A stretch of 33,226 nt of DNA from Cyclobacteriaceae bacterium (GTDB lineage: Bacteria > Bacteroidota > Bacteroidia > Cytophagales > Cyclobacteriaceae), in the NCBI GenBank assembly GCA_947458475.1, contig CANGZP010000021.1, positions 1-33,226 on the forward strand. The letters are read 5' to 3'. A program made the translations under genes and the position numbers. Shown piece after piece: positions 32,853 to 33,226 of this stretch. Numbering within the stretch: the first letter of the stretch is position 1; each line of letters begins with the position of its first letter. The notes under the pieces were generated by a model that was not told the origin of the DNA, made no database searches, and saw only the letters and a program-made list of their open reading frames with translations.

Positions 32853-33226
32853 TTTTTATGCAGCAGGTTTTCCATCCCCGAAAGTAGGAGGTAGGCAAGA
32901 ATCACCAGAGGAATGCCGGCTAATTGGATCCATGCGAAGCAAAATGCACCAAAAAACAACAGGGTATAGCGATAGGCATTGTCTGCGAAACTGCTGTTTT
33001 TAAACTTCAAGGCAATCAGCGGAAGTTCGGCAACCAACAGGAAACTTGTAATCCAAGCAAGTACGACCAAAGCGATGGGGCTGCTTAGCCAAGGGGCCAA
33101 CTCTGGCCAATGGGCAGCCAAGTGAGGAACTGTGGTTAGCAACAGGGCATTTGCAGGGGTAGGGAGGCCAATGAATCGATCACTTTGTCGGGTGTCCAAA
33201 TTGAACTTCGCCAGTCTGTAGGCAGA
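32849..33226 (-). CDS. pssA: CDP-diacylglycerol--serine O-phosphatidyltransferase, C-terminal part
   Basis: The 125 codons visible run off the window edge, so this is the last part of the gene; the upstream CDP-alcohol phosphotransferase motif is outside. The visible start, AYRLAKFNLDTRQSDRFIGLPTPANALLLTT, is a very characteristic PssA segment, and three to four hydrophobic segments follow (about 20-38, 44-62, 80-98, 100-118 of this fragment). PssA makes phosphatidylserine, the precursor of phosphatidylethanolamine. A TTG near 33199 is an internal leucine, not a start. Its stop overlaps the porU start by 4 bp. Confidence 0.88.
   Translation of the reverse strand, partial: SAYRLAKFNLDTRQSDRFIGLPTPANALLLTTVPHLAAHWPELAPWLSSPIALVVLAWITSFLLVAELPLIALKFKNSSFADNAYRYTLLFFGAFCFAWIQLAGIPLVILAYLLLSGMENLLHKK

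Noticed and set aside
1-33226. CRISPR array, tRNA/rRNA genes, insertion sequences or prophage
   Set aside because: No regularly spaced repeats, no tRNA-like cloverleaf or rRNA words, and no transposase, integrase or phage genes were recognised by eye.

Overview
The window looks like a chromosomal segment of a Bacteroidota bacterium, most likely order Cytophagales (Cyclobacteriaceae/Algoriphagus-like). The lineage call rests on type IX secretion genes porU and porV, a TonB receptor with a carboxypeptidase-like N-terminal domain, a DUF4494 protein, and promoters of the Bacteroidota type (TTG, 19-bp spacer, TAnnTTTG), several reading TACCTTTG. No rRNA, tRNA, CRISPR array, prophage or insertion sequence was recognised. 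The genus-level guess is inference.

Layout. 1-5.4 kb: the 3' end of an outer-membrane beta-barrel gene, a secreted alpha/beta hydrolase, a small secreted protein of unknown function, a TonB-dependent receptor and an exported PqqB-like metallo-beta-lactamase-fold protein. 5.5-8.4 kb is the most accessory-looking part: a ParD/ParE toxin-antitoxin pair with a candidate operator and near-identical terminators on both sides, a PEGA-domain lipoprotein, a DoxX-like membrane protein, and a zeta-toxin-like kinase overlapping a 63-residue partner. 8.4-11.1 kb: an NtrC-type response regulator and its histidine kinase. 11.3-20.3 kb is mostly housekeeping: SlyD-like FKBP, an alpha/beta hydrolase, lpxH, ftsH, rsfS, biotin protein ligase, ahcY flanked by related intergenic repeats, a 2,4-dienoyl-CoA-reductase-like SDR and an HD-domain protein. 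20.3-27.1 kb: DUF4494 protein, a polytopic membrane protein fused to a patatin-like lipase domain, an Mpo1-like (DUF962) membrane protein, a FAD amino-acid-oxidase-like enzyme, an NhaC antiporter and a DEDDy 3'-5' exonuclease. 27.1-33.2 kb, minus strand: a tightly coupled run pssA (5' truncated by the window) - porU - porV - M16-family protein.

How genes work together. The clearest unit is pssA-porU-porV-M16, in which every junction overlaps by 1 or 4 bases; PorU and PorV form the outer-membrane attachment step of type IX secretion. rsfS and ftsH are adjacent and co-directional, with lpxH beyond a terminator. The response regulator/kinase and the two toxin-antitoxin-like pairs also overlap.

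I did not find a clearly new multi-gene system. The best leads are the zeta-like kinase with its small downstream partner, the membrane-fused patatin, the unpaired M16 protein lacking its zinc motif, the terminator-bracketed parDE cassette and the TTAAC/CCTGCC repeats around ahcY.
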